Assembly (NCBI RefSeq): GCF_016706325.1 | Contig: NZ_JADJJX010000001.1 | Location: 310,001-374,000 of the forward strand | Direction of reading: 5' to 3' | Length of the DNA: 64,000 nucleotides | Source: Methanothrix sp. | GTDB lineage: Archaea > Halobacteriota > Methanosarcinia > Methanotrichales > Methanotrichaceae | Part shown: in pieces, positions 17,270 to 25,918 of the stretch | How positions within the stretch are numbered: position 1 is the first letter of the stretch | Layout of the letters: each line of letters starts with the position of its first letter | The notes under the pieces: model-generated | What the model was told of the DNA's origin: nothing | What the model saw: the letters and a program-made list of their open reading frames with translations, nothing else | Database searches by the model: none | Made by a program: the position numbers and the translations under genes

Positions 17270-18112
17270 ATGACAGTAAAAAAAGGCGATTTCATCAGAA
17301 TCGATTATACAGAGTTCGTTGACGACCAGGCGATTGCCACCACTGAGAAGGCTCTGGCTGAGGAGAGGGGTATTTACAGCGAGGACATCCAGTACGGCCC
17401 CCACCTGATAGTGATGGGAGCAGGCCAGCTGGTGAAAGGCTTCGAGGATGATCTGGTGGGCAAAGAGATAGGCTACTCTGGCCGGGTGGAGTTGGGGCCA
17501 GAGGATGCCTTCGGCCTGCACGACCCAAAGAAGATTGAGACGGTGCCATTGAACCGGTTCAAGGAGGAGCGGCCGGTACCAGGAATGCAGGTGAGCATTG
17601 ATGACCGGGCAGGAACCGTCAGCAGGGTGATCGGCAGAAAGGTGAGCATAGACTTCAACCATCCTTTAGCAGGAAAAACGGTGGTCTATGAGTACAGCAT
17701 AAGGGAGGCGGTGGAGGACCAGACTGAGAGGCTTAAAGCTCTCATCAGGACCTTTGGCCGGGTGAATCTTGAAGCTGAGATAAAGGATGAGATAGCAGTG
17801 ATCACCGTTCCCTGGGAGCTGAACTATTATAAGGAATGGATTATGATCCGGCGCGGTCTGGCAGATCTGATAATCCAGCATCTGGGCATGAAAGAGGTGC
17901 ACTACATAGAGAAGCATAAGGGAGAGAGGGTCCGGGCGGAGCTGATCTCGCCCCCGGGAAAGGAGAGCGAGGCCGGGGGAGCACAGGATCTGCCCCAGGG
18001 CATGGAGCCCAAGACGATAGGGGAGAGTCCCGCCCCAGAGGAGGGTCCTGCCTCAGTGGTGAACTCAGTCTCAGAGGAGAGCTCGGTCTCAGGAGAGAAG
18101 ACTGCCTTCTGA
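17270..18112 (+). CDS. FKBP-type peptidyl-prolyl isomerase, SlyD-like
   Basis: The product (about 280 residues) starts with a long-type archaeal FKBP domain: KKGDFIRIDYTEF, then MGAGQLVKGFEDDLVGKE (about residues 51-68), an inserted IF chaperone domain, and NHPLAGKTVVYEY closing the FKBP fold near residues 130-142. A separate C-terminal domain follows (about 150-225), then an acidic, Ser/Glu-rich tail. It should catalyse proline isomerisation and act as a chaperone. The start MTVKKGD is preferred over an upstream start at 17258. Confidence 0.9.
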   Translation: MTVKKGDFIRIDYTEFVDDQAIATTEKALAEERGIYSEDIQYGPHLIVMGAGQLVKGFEDDLVGKEIGYSGRVELGPEDAFGLHDPKKIETVPLNRFKEERPVPGMQVSIDDRAGTVSRVIGRKVSIDFNHPLAGKTVVYEYSIREAVEDQTERLKALIRTFGRVNLEAEIKDEIAVITVPWELNYYKEWIMIRRGLADLIIQHLGMKEVHYIEKHKGERVRAELISPPGKESEAGGAQDLPQGMEPKTIGESPAPEEGPASVVNSVSEESSVSGEKTAF

Positions 18113-18168
18113 GAGAAGAGTGAAGGCTCTTCACTGAATTGTGGTGGCATTGTCCACCGGATTTTTTT

Positions 18169-18241
18169 CTTTGTGCCTTGCTGCTTTTTATGGTGAGGCC
18201 CAAGCATCCTGGTTTTATCATAGAGAAGCAAAGGCGCAAAG
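18169..18241. repeat. Imperfect palindrome, interspersed repeat copy b
   Basis: Related to the copy at 13088-13149. It opens ctttgtgccttgctgc and closes gaagcaaaggcgcaaag, able to pair as a stem. It lies about 55 bases after the FKBP stop and follows a run of seven T, so it may also help end transcription. The rest of 18113-18484 has no gene, but 18390-18470 holds a degenerate repeat of the phrase ttcttttgtatatc. Confidence 0.5.
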
Positions 18242-18484
18242 AGGAGAGAGATAGTATCCCCAGATTCGCCCATAGAAAACAGCAGTGAACACGACTGAAT
18301 TATGAGATATCGCATCATATCGAGGTGAGCGGGCGGGCTGCCCGACCACAGCCCGCCCTCTTCCCTCATGCCCGTCTTGGCATATCTTATTTCTTTTGTA
18401 TATCTGGATTCTTTTGTATATCAGGCTTCTTTTTGTATATCCGGCTTCTTCTGTACATCTTGCTTCTTTATGCTATCTGCCCAT

Positions 18485-18898
18485 CTAGCGGAAGTAAAAT
18501 CCGCCGCCATATGACGACCAGGACCAGCTGCTGGTGTAGTAGTATGTGGTAGCACCCAACCCATAGACATTCACTGACCACCAGGGGTCATACACCACGG
18601 GGGTGGTCACCACTGGAGCAGTGTAGGTGTAGACGGGTGCGTAGGTCCGGTAGTAGTAGGCGGGATAGTAATAGGCCGGGTAGGTGTAGGTATAGGTCGG
18701 GTAGTAGCTATAGGAATAATAATAGTAAGCCCCCGGACTGAGCCAGTCGTGGAAGCCTCCGAAGTCGTGATGACCATGTGATGGCTTTCCATGAGATGAT
18801 CCGTCGTGGCCCTCAAAGGCTGCCCCTACGGCAACTAAGAGCCCCAGTGCGAGCACTGCCAATATAAACTTGATCGCTTTTATTTCTGATTCCTCCAT
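18485..18898 (-). CDS. Exported tyrosine-rich protein of unknown function
   Basis: The product (about 137 residues) has a signal peptide (KAIKFILAVLALGLLVAVGAA), then a Gly/His/Ser patch (GHDGSSHGKPSHGHHD) that could bind metal. About 60 residues follow that are dominated by tyrosine with Ser, Thr and Pro (AYYYYSYSYYPTYTYT and similar). The last part is WSWSSYGGGFYFR. Such composition suggests a surface or sheath-associated structural protein. Methanothrix filaments have a proteinaceous sheath, so a cell-envelope role is a reasonable but untested guess. An upstream start at 18919 adds MGWNTWW. Confidence 0.6.
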   Translation of the reverse strand: MEESEIKAIKFILAVLALGLLVAVGAAFEGHDGSSHGKPSHGHHDFGGFHDWLSPGAYYYYSYSYYPTYTYTYPAYYYPAYYYRTYAPVYTYTAPVVTTPVVYDPWWSVNVYGLGATTYYYTSSWSWSSYGGGFYFR

Positions 18899-19298
18899 CC
18901 ACCATGTATTCCAGCCCAATATTAAAAGGTGATTTTTATGTAGATATCACCTAGCGTCTATATGAATCCTCCATGAACCTCTTGCTGCTGAATTTACCTA
19001 TTTCAGTGGCAGGAGATGAGCGTTTGAAATAAAGAAATATAATATTTGCCTCAAAAAACTTTCAGACATATAAACGATATCGTGTAGGCATGGCGCATAT
19101 CGTGTAGGCATGGCGAATATCATATGGCATTATGCTCATCAGCATACTGGAAGGACTCGATAAGTGTTGCTTATTTCATTCAGGCTGATTTCAGGCTATT
19201 GGTGCAGGTTTTTCTGTGCCTGGCGATCTGATGGCCTCTTCGCGGTGGTTGATAAAAGATTTGATCGGCCTTGATGCGGCCGTTTTTGTGCGCGCCGG
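18899..19298. other. Intergenic region with a short direct repeat
   Basis: No gene is seen. An exact direct repeat of about 20 bases (atatcgtgtaggcatggcg) occurs twice at about 19078-19117 and a third partial copy follows (aatatcatatggc). The region between the divergent ends also contains AT-rich stretches that could be promoters for the tyrosine-rich gene. Confidence 0.5.
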
Positions 19299-19907
19299 TC
19301 ATCTCTCAGGCACCTGCACATGCAGGGTATTCAGCATATCTCTGATGACATCCCAGGGGAAGGTGGATATGACCCGGCAGTCGGTATTTCCCCTGTAGAT
19401 CCCGTCCTCATCCTCTCTGCCGTCGGGAGAGTAGCTGGCCGCGACGATCAGATCGCCCTCCTCATACCTTCCCCCTCCCAGATCCTGCCTCTCGAACCGG
19501 AAGCGGCCCAGCACCCCTGGCTTTCCGTCGATTAGAGGCTGATAGATGACAGGCTTGCTCGCCCCCGCATTCATCAGAGCATCCCAGACAACATAAGCAT
19601 TGGCAGTTACATTGGCGAGCATGGGCTCGTCGTATTTGGTGAGAACGAGGAAGATGAAGTGATCACTGCCATCCACAGTCAGGTTATGCCGGGTGAAATT
19701 GATCCCCTCAGAGGTTCTTCCCTGGGTGGGGGCCTCGACCACGACTGTATAATCCTCTGTGGTATTCATATCAAAAGAGACATTATAGGGCCCAAGCGGT
19801 CCGAATTCATGGCCTGCATGGGCTGGAGCCACCATTATGGGCACCAGGAGAAGGGCAATATAAAATATCCTTCGTTCCCTCTGCACTGCTCTTTTTGCCA
19901 TCATCAT
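19299..19907 (-). CDS. Exported protein of unknown function
   Basis: The 202-residue product has a basic start (MMMAKRAVQRERR), a hydrophobic segment and a likely cleavage after APAHA near residue 31. The mature chain begins GHEFGPLGPYNVSFDMNTTEDYTVVVEAP and looks like a single beta-rich domain with several N-x-T/S sites. No cysteines or catalytic motif stand out. Proteins of this type occur in methanogens, but I do not recognise a named family. Confidence 0.65.
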   Translation of the reverse strand: MMMAKRAVQRERRIFYIALLLVPIMVAPAHAGHEFGPLGPYNVSFDMNTTEDYTVVVEAPTQGRTSEGINFTRHNLTVDGSDHFIFLVLTKYDEPMLANVTANAYVVWDALMNAGASKPVIYQPLIDGKPGVLGRFRFERQDLGGGRYEEGDLIVAASYSPDGREDEDGIYRGNTDCRVISTFPWDVIRDMLNTLHVQVPER

Positions 19908-19939
19908 CAGGGCTCATCTCCTGGAGAGCATTTCATCCT

Positions 19940-20045
19940 TTTGGTGGCAGCGGAACTCTCCAGAAGGCCATTGGATGTATAGCCAGAGGCACTCTCCAGG
20001 AGGCCATTGGATGTACGTTAGAGGCGCTCTCCAGAAGGGCAATCC
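19940..20045. repeat. About 38-bp tandem repeat, three degenerate copies
   Basis: The phrase ctctccaggaggccattgg followed by atgta and a short linker (agaggc) occurs three times between the exported-protein gene and the SagB-like gene. The copies differ at several sites, and the third decays to gggcaatccgatttgg. Confidence 0.7.
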
Positions 20046-20064
20046 GATTTGGATCGCAGTTCGT

Positions 20065-21693
20065 TCAGCCATAGGAGGGCAGGTCGATCAGCCTGGGATC
20101 GATCAGCGCCCGGCCCACAGTGAAGTGATACAGGTCCTGATGCCCCAGGCCCGAGAGGCCGAGCATGCTGTGCACCATATCATCGAAAAAGCAGCCTATT
20201 CCGCAGCCGCGAAAGCCCTCTGCCTCGCTTGAAAGGTAAAGCGCCTGCCCGATCAGGCCGCATTCCCAATACAGGCGGGAATAAAACCAGGGGCCATACT
20301 CAGCTATGGGCTCCTCAAACCGGGATATCATGGCAGCGGCAAAGCACCCATCCGCAGCTATATCCTGCCGGCAGGAGGATTCCCTGGCCGCCAGACGGCC
20401 ATCGCCCGCTGCGAGCTGGTGGAGCTGCAGGCCAGCGGGAGTGCGCGATGGCCTCTCCCAGAGAAAATCCGGGTCCATCGCCTCCTTCAGCTCCCGTTTT
20501 GAGCTGCCATCCCGCAAGAGGATGTACAACCCCCGCTCCATCCCCTCCACCCGGTGGACGAAGAGGACTAAATTGACCTGCGGCCTCCAGGGCAGAGCGG
20601 GATTTGCCCTTTCGGGCAGTGTTGCCTTCAAGATAGAATGAAAGCTCTCCAGAGGCATCATGGCCCTGGCGTCCATGGCCTGGGCGCTGCGCCGGTGACG
20701 GAGGAGGTGGCAGTAATGCGATGACGAGTCTGCTTTTCTGGATGGGTCCGATCCTTCTCCAGGCTCATCCTGCAGCATCTTCTCGGCCATTGGATGGGAT
20801 CGATGATAGATATCAGAGGTGGCCGGCTTTCTCGCTGCCCGGCTCACCATATCGATCTCCTGCCAGGGGATGATGCTGGGGCTCAGGATATTGGGGCGAA
20901 GGGGAAGGCTTCTGCTCCTGAGCTTGGCAATGGAGGCGAGGCCCTCTACAACTCTATGAGCCCTGCCATCGCTGAATAAGGTGAGCATCAGATCAGGCCT
21001 CTCCGCCCCGGAGCGGAGATCGGCATCCAATCCCTCCGGCCCATTCCATAAGATCCTGGACAGATCCTCCGTGCCCATGTCATCCAGCAAGGCCATCTCC
21101 CAGCCCAGGCATCGGGCCGACTCGCCGGCTGCAGCCAGAGCATGCCCCAAATCGAGCATGCAGTAGCGAAAGGCCCTCGCCCCATACTTCCAGGACTCGC
21201 GCCAGTGGATGGAGGTGAGGATGAGAAGAAGAGCGCCCGGAGGGAGATGGATGGACTGCCAGCCCTCATCATCCAATCCCGCCAGGAACTCCAAGGAATG
21301 ATCCTTTGGCTGGTAGTGGTATATCCCTGAAGAGAGGTCCAGCCTCTCGCCTCCTCCCGCCAATAGATAGCATTCTGTGGGATGGAGGTTGCCGCTGGAG
21401 GGATTGACCCTCAGGCTCCATTCCGAGCCCGCAACGGCTTTCCTGGCGGAGAGGGCCAGGCTCTCGAAGAAGAACCGGGAGAGGTTTTCCCTGTTCAGAG
21501 AAAGGGGCCTGGGCTGGCCAGATATGCCCTCGAATCCCAAGCGATCCAGGGCGATTCTCTCTGCCCCTTCATAGCTGCGGTAGGGATCGGGCTGATTTGC
21601 CCAATCCATCCTTCCCGGGCCGCGAGCCATTCTATTGGTATGATGCTTTGTCTCCCGATGATAAGCGATGATCCTATCCAGTTGTCCGGACAA
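20065..21693 (-). CDS. SagB/ThcOx-type nitroreductase-family oxidoreductase, duplicated domain
   Basis: The 542-residue protein contains two nitroreductase-fold halves. The first (about residues 60-270) has PSSGNLHPTECYLL and the helix with YRYCMLDLGHA-like FRYCMLDLGHALAA. The second (about 330-520) has HRRSAQAMDARAMM and the C-terminal SEAEGFRGCGIGCFFDDMV. This matches SagB-type FMN oxidases that act on azoline peptides or other substrates. There is no neighbouring cyclodehydratase or precursor gene, so it is probably a stand-alone oxidoreductase. The start is a TTG. Confidence 0.8.
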   Translation of the reverse strand: MSGQLDRIIAYHRETKHHTNRMARGPGRMDWANQPDPYRSYEGAERIALDRLGFEGISGQPRPLSLNRENLSRFFFESLALSARKAVAGSEWSLRVNPSSGNLHPTECYLLAGGGERLDLSSGIYHYQPKDHSLEFLAGLDDEGWQSIHLPPGALLLILTSIHWRESWKYGARAFRYCMLDLGHALAAAGESARCLGWEMALLDDMGTEDLSRILWNGPEGLDADLRSGAERPDLMLTLFSDGRAHRVVEGLASIAKLRSRSLPLRPNILSPSIIPWQEIDMVSRAARKPATSDIYHRSHPMAEKMLQDEPGEGSDPSRKADSSSHYCHLLRHRRSAQAMDARAMMPLESFHSILKATLPERANPALPWRPQVNLVLFVHRVEGMERGLYILLRDGSSKRELKEAMDPDFLWERPSRTPAGLQLHQLAAGDGRLAARESSCRQDIAADGCFAAAMISRFEEPIAEYGPWFYSRLYWECGLIGQALYLSSEAEGFRGCGIGCFFDDMVHSMLGLSGLGHQDLYHFTVGRALIDPRLIDLPSYG

Positions 21694-21739
21694 TGTGACC
21701 TCTCTATGCTATCCTCTGAGCTACAGTTATTTTATCGCC

Positions 21740-22582
21740 CTATCCTCTTATCTTTTTATCTTTTTCAGCCGTTGCGGGATAGGATCCCAGGACCTTGACC
21801 ATTCCCGCCTTGGCCCTTATCCTCTCCAGGGCATCCCTAACCTCGCTGTTATCCTGATGCCCCTCCAGGTCGATATAAAAGTAATAGTCCCCCAGGCGCA
21901 GGCGGCTGGGCCGGGACTCTATCCGGGTCAGGTTTATGTTGCGTTCGGCAAACTCCTTCAATATAGCATAAAGGGCCCCCGGCCTGTCCTGATCCAGGTG
22001 GATGATGAGCGATGTCTTGTCCCTGCCCGAGGGGGGAGGGCTCTGCCGTCCTGTCACTATGAACCTGGTGACATTCTCCCTCACATCCTGTACATCCCTG
22101 GCCAGTATGCGCAGGCCGTACCTCTCTGCTGCTCCGGCGTCTGCAATCGCCGCCATCTCCCCAAACTCCTGCGCCAGGCGGGCGGCATGGCTGGTCGATC
22201 CCGTGGTTCTGGTCTCCGCTCCTGGATAGTGCTCTCTAATGAACTGGCGGCACTGAGCCAATGCCTGGGGATGGGATAGAATGACCCTGATCTCTCCCTC
22301 CCCCCGGCCCACCAGGCAGTGCCTCACCGGGACATTGACCTCCCCCACTATCACCACACTCATACGCAGGAGAAGATCATTGACCACGGTCACTGCTCCC
22401 TCCAGGCTGTTTTCCAGGGGGACGATCCCGTAGTCCAGCTCGCCCTCTTCCACCGCTCGCAGGACGTCATCAAAGTCCTCATAGTAGGCCAGGCTCGCTG
22501 TGGGCATGCCCTCCGACCAGATCAAAGCCGCCTTCTCAGAGTAGGTCCCCTCTGGGCCGAGCACTCCTATCCTGGTCTTCAA
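21740..22582 (-). CDS. pheA: Prephenate dehydratase
   Basis: The enzyme converts prephenate to phenylpyruvate for phenylalanine synthesis. The 280-residue protein has the catalytic domain (GPEGTYSEKAA near residues 9-19, PLENSLEGAV near 57-66, and the VTRFIV motif near 171-176) and a C-terminal ACT domain with the ESRPSRL phenylalanine-binding motif (about 222-228). The start is a TTG sharing four bases with the HMG-CoA reductase stop, so the genes are coupled. Confidence 0.95.
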   Translation of the reverse strand: MKTRIGVLGPEGTYSEKAALIWSEGMPTASLAYYEDFDDVLRAVEEGELDYGIVPLENSLEGAVTVVNDLLLRMSVVIVGEVNVPVRHCLVGRGEGEIRVILSHPQALAQCRQFIREHYPGAETRTTGSTSHAARLAQEFGEMAAIADAGAAERYGLRILARDVQDVRENVTRFIVTGRQSPPPSGRDKTSLIIHLDQDRPGALYAILKEFAERNINLTRIESRPSRLRLGDYYFYIDLEGHQDNSEVRDALERIRAKAGMVKVLGSYPATAEKDKKIRG

Positions 22583-23858
22583 ACTTCCTCCGGCCCCTTC
22601 TCCTCCAGCTCCCGCAATAGCTCAGCGGCGCGGTCCACATTGATCCTCCTCTCTGCTGCCATGCGGGCGGCCACCAGCTCGATGAGGTCGCACTTCGCCC
22701 CCGCCTGGACGGCCACATTGCGGGCATGCAAGGACATATGCCCCCTTTGAATTCCCTCTGAGGCCAGGGCGCGCAGGGCGGCGAAGTTCTGACAGAGGCC
22801 CACGGCAGCGATAATGCGGGAGAGGTGGTCGGCACTCTTAACCCCCAGTATCTTCACAGCAGTCCTGGCCACCGGATGGACCCTCGTCGCTCCCCCCACC
22901 AGTCCCACTGCCACGGGAAGCTCAATCGTTCCCACTAAATCGCCATTCCTGTTCCTCTCATATCTGGTCAAAGAGGTATAACGGCCAGTCTGAGAGGCAT
23001 AGGAATGGGCTCCCGCCTCCACCGCCCGGGTATCATTTCCTGTTGCCAGAACCACAGCCGTCACACCATTCATGATCCCTTTGTTATGGGTGGCTGCCCG
23101 ATAGGGGTCGACCACAGCCAGCTCTGCTGCCAGGATGATGCCATCGACCACCTCCGGGCCGCCGATATCCTCCGCCCTGAATACCGCTCTGGCCCTGGCC
23201 AGGCGGAGGTCAGCCAGATTGGAGATGATCCGCAGATAGACCCTGCCCCCGGTTATCTGCTCTATGCGGGGAGCGAGAGACTCGGCCATGGTATTGACAG
23301 CATTTGCCCCCATGGCATCCCGGCAGTCGACGATGAGATGGGTGACGAGCATGGGCCCCAGCCGGGAGTCTATGACATAAACCTCGATATCCTTGACCCC
23401 GCCCCCATACTTGATGAGCATGGGATCGAGCTCATTGGCCATCGCCATCAGCTCATCCTTGCGCAGGAGGATGGCCTGGCGGGCGGCGAAGGGATCATCG
23501 ATCCCTGTGGCCTGGATCTGGGCGCGCATCACCGGCCCGGTGCTGGAGGTGAGAAAGCCTCCCCTCCGCGGGCCATGCGAGCGCCATTGCTCGCCGCAGC
23601 TATCACTGAGGGCTCCTCAGTGGCCATAGGTATGAGGACCTCCTGGCCATCGATCATGAAGTTGGTGGCGATGCCCAGGGGCACCTGGAACATTCCAATC
23701 ACATTCTCCACCATCTTCTCCGCCTGATCGAGGAGCAGGCCCCTCTCAACCTGAGAGATATCCTCTGATCCAATTGCTGCCTGCTCTGCCACTGTCTTGA
23801 GCCTCTCCTCGGGGGGAAGCTTATAGAACCCTGGTATTCTGGAGATCATCGTTATCAA
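22579..23858 (-). pseudogene. hmgA: HMG-CoA reductase, class II, one frameshift
   Basis: HMG-CoA reductase makes mevalonate for archaeal isoprenoid lipids and should be essential. The N-terminal 98 or so residues (ERLKTVAEQAAIG, VENVIGMFQVPLGIATNF, MATEEPSVIAAASNGARMAR) are in one frame. The rest, from LTSSTGPVMRAQIQATG, is in another and carries DAMGANAVNTMAE and the KYGGGVKD segment of class II enzymes. The frames meet at 23557-23566 in a G-rich run where one base seems missing. Restoring it gives a continuous protein of about 426 residues. Everything else is conserved, so a sequencing error or very recent mutation is as likely as true loss. pheA follows with a four-base overlap. Confidence 0.85.
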
Positions 23859-23915
23859 GATATGGAAGTCGCTGTAAAGGGAAAAACTTTATTCCCATAA
23901 CCAGGAGTGAATCCG

Positions 23916-24974
23916 ATGAGCGATATTAAAAGAATGCTGGAAAAGCTGAGCAATGCACATGGCATATCCGGATGGGAGGGCTCAGTGCAGAGGATTGTAC
24001 AGGATGAGATCTCTCCTTATGTGGACGAGGTGAGAGTGGACAAGCTTGGCAACCTCATAGCCACGAAAAAAGGGGAGAGCCCATCGATCATGATCGATGC
24101 CCATGCAGATGAGATCGGCCTGATGGTAAAGCAGATAGATGAGAAAGGGTTCATCCGCTTCATTCGTATCGGCGGCTGGTTTGACCAAACCCTCCTCAAC
24201 CAGAGGGTCATCATTCATACCAGCTCCGGGGCTGTGGTGGGGGTGATCGGCTCCAAGCCGCCTCATGTGATGAAGGATGAGGATAGGAAGAAGGTGGTGG
24301 AGGCAAAGGATATGTTCATCGATATCGGCTGCTCCAGCCAGGAGGAGGCAGAGAGGCTGGGAATCCTGCCTGGCACCCCCATCTCCATAGATAGAGAGTT
24401 TGCCCCCCTTCAGGGAGATATTGTGACCGGCAAGGCCTTTGACAACCGCGCCGGCCTGGTGGTGATGATCGAGGCCCTGAAGAGGACAAAGACGAAGTCC
24501 ACCATCTATGCTGTGGCTGCAGTGCAGGAGGAGGTGGGTTTAAAAGGAGCTAAGACCGCCGCCTTTGGCCTGGACCCGGATATCGCTATTGCTGCTGATG
24601 TGACCATACCCGGCGACCACCCGGGGATCGAGAAGAAGGATGCGCCCATAGAGATGGGCAAAGGCCCGGTTCTGGTCTTGGCCGATGGCTCGGGAAGGGG
24701 GTTGATAGCCTCCCCTCAGGTGATTGAGTGGCTGGTGGGAACAGCCAAGGAGTTTGAGATTCCAGTTCAGCTTGAGGCCTCTGACGGGGGGACCACAGAT
24801 GCCACTGCCATTCACCTAACCCGATCCGGGATTCCCACCGGGGTGATAAGCGTCGCCACCCGCTACATCCACTCCCCGGTAGAGGTGCTGAATTTAAAGG
24901 ATATAGACAGGGCAGCAGATCTGATGGCCAGGAGCCTGGAGACAGCATCCAGATACTTCAGGGATGGGGCTTGA
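23916..24974 (+). CDS. M42-family metal aminopeptidase (FrvX/tetrahedral type)
   Basis: The product (about 352 residues) is an M42 peptidase. Metal ligands are visible in IDAHADEIGLMV (His near residue 66), KAFDNRAGL (Asp near 178), VQEEVGLKG (Glu-Glu near 208-209), AADVTIPGD and the C-terminal RYIHSPVEV. Archaeal relatives form large tetrahedral aminopeptidase particles that degrade peptides. The ATG is chosen because aggag lies eight bases before it; a GTG nine bases upstream is inside that site. Confidence 0.9.
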   Translation: MSDIKRMLEKLSNAHGISGWEGSVQRIVQDEISPYVDEVRVDKLGNLIATKKGESPSIMIDAHADEIGLMVKQIDEKGFIRFIRIGGWFDQTLLNQRVIIHTSSGAVVGVIGSKPPHVMKDEDRKKVVEAKDMFIDIGCSSQEEAERLGILPGTPISIDREFAPLQGDIVTGKAFDNRAGLVVMIEALKRTKTKSTIYAVAAVQEEVGLKGAKTAAFGLDPDIAIAADVTIPGDHPGIEKKDAPIEMGKGPVLVLADGSGRGLIASPQVIEWLVGTAKEFEIPVQLEASDGGTTDATAIHLTRSGIPTGVISVATRYIHSPVEVLNLKDIDRAADLMARSLETASRYFRDGA

Positions 24975-25080
24975 CATCATATCAGTTCAACTTTTTTTTC
25001 GCCCGGCTGTTTGTCTTCAATTTTTTTAAAAAATGTTTTTTGGATAAATAAAAAAGAATGTAGATAAAATATATAATAAT

Positions 25081-25284
25081 ATGTTTGTAACGAAATATGT
25101 TTGTAACGAAATATGTTTGTAACGAAATATGTTTGTAACGAAATATGTTTGTAACGAAATATGTTTGTAACGAAATATGTTTGTAATAAAAAATATGTTT
25201 GTAATAAAAAATATGTTTGTAATAAAAAATATGTTTGTAATAAAAAATATGTTTGTAATAAAAAATATGTTTGTAATAAAAAGC
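25081..25284. repeat. Minisatellite: 6 copies of 16 bp then 6 copies of 18 bp
   Basis: Six perfect copies of atgtttgtaacgaaat (25081-25176) pass directly into six copies of the related 18-bp unit atgtttgtaataaaaaat (25177-25284). The two subfamilies are block-separated rather than mixed, so each must have grown or been homogenised on its own. The open frame on the minus strand through this array only repeats FYYKHI and is not treated as a gene. From 24975 to 25080 there is a T-rich stretch (cttttttttcg) that may terminate the peptidase transcript. Confidence 0.92.
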
Positions 25285-25324
25285 TATCACCGGGGTTAAC
25301 CGGTGCCCTTATCTGCTAAGGGTT

Positions 25325-25435
25325 TCAGCTTGAGCCGATAAGACTGATCACAAGATAACCCAAGGCCACTCCTACTACGAATACTATAGCAAACGAGAAG
25401 TAGAGAAAGGGCGTTCCCAATACCAGAGATTCCAT
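25325..25435 (-). CDS. Small single-span membrane protein (36 aa)
   Basis: Six bases after the stop of the universal stress protein gene, the minus strand encodes MESLVLGTPFLYFSFAIVF followed by VVGVALGYLVISLIGSS, one long hydrophobic helix with a short N-terminal head. The tight spacing and same strand suggest co-transcription with the stress protein. The layout (tiny hydrophobic protein after a Usp gene) resembles accessory subunits of transporters, but no transporter is adjacent, so the role is unknown. Confidence 0.6.
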   Translation of the reverse strand: MESLVLGTPFLYFSFAIVFVVGVALGYLVISLIGSS

Positions 25436-25440
25436 TCAGA

Positions 25441-25872
25441 TCATCTCACTACCAGGACAGGAATTGTGGCCCAATAAAGAACCTTCTGTGCAACGCTTCC
25501 GATCAGCAGCTTGGTGGCACCTGACTCGCCGTGACTTCCCACCACTATCAGGTCGGCCTTCTCTGCCCCTGCAGTATCTATGATTGCAGTTGCGGGTGCG
25601 CCGATCCTCACTACGGTATCAACATTCACCCCAGCGGAGGCACCCATGGATTTGAGCTCTCCCACTGCTTTCTCCCCTGCAGCCTTCAGCCTGTCCTCGA
25701 CATCTTTCCTTTCCGATCCAAGCTGGCGGACGGCGCTTGCAATAACAACCTCATTGACCACATTGAGTGCTATGACCTCTGCTCCCAATGCCTTTGCCAG
25801 CTCCATGCCCTCCTTAGCGGCTGCTTTAGATTTCTCTGAACCATCTGTGGCGATCAATATCCGCTTGTACAT
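25441..25872 (-). CDS. Universal stress protein, single UspA domain
   Basis: The 143-residue protein is a classical UspA domain: ILIATDGSEKSKAAAKEG at the start, and the ATP-binding loop VVGSHGESGATKLLIGSVAQ near residues 112-131, matching G-x2-G-x9-G-[ST]. The C-terminus ends in the strand IPVLVVR. It heads a likely two-gene unit with the 36-residue membrane protein. Confidence 0.9.
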   Translation of the reverse strand: MYKRILIATDGSEKSKAAAKEGMELAKALGAEVIALNVVNEVVIASAVRQLGSERKDVEDRLKAAGEKAVGELKSMGASAGVNVDTVVRIGAPATAIIDTAGAEKADLIVVGSHGESGATKLLIGSVAQKVLYWATIPVLVVR

Positions 25873-25918
25873 CCTATCCCACCTTTGAGCCGTTATCTCA
25901 CTTACATTGTATAAATAG

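Noticed and set aside
20065..21693. Azole-peptide (thiazole/oxazole) biosynthetic cluster around the SagB-like gene
   Set aside because: No cyclodehydratase, YcaO or precursor-peptide gene is adjacent; neighbours are pheA and an exported protein.
24982..25290. Open frame on the minus strand repeating FYYKHI
   Set aside because: It is only the translation of the minisatellite; no ribosome binding site, no family, and its length depends on copy number.
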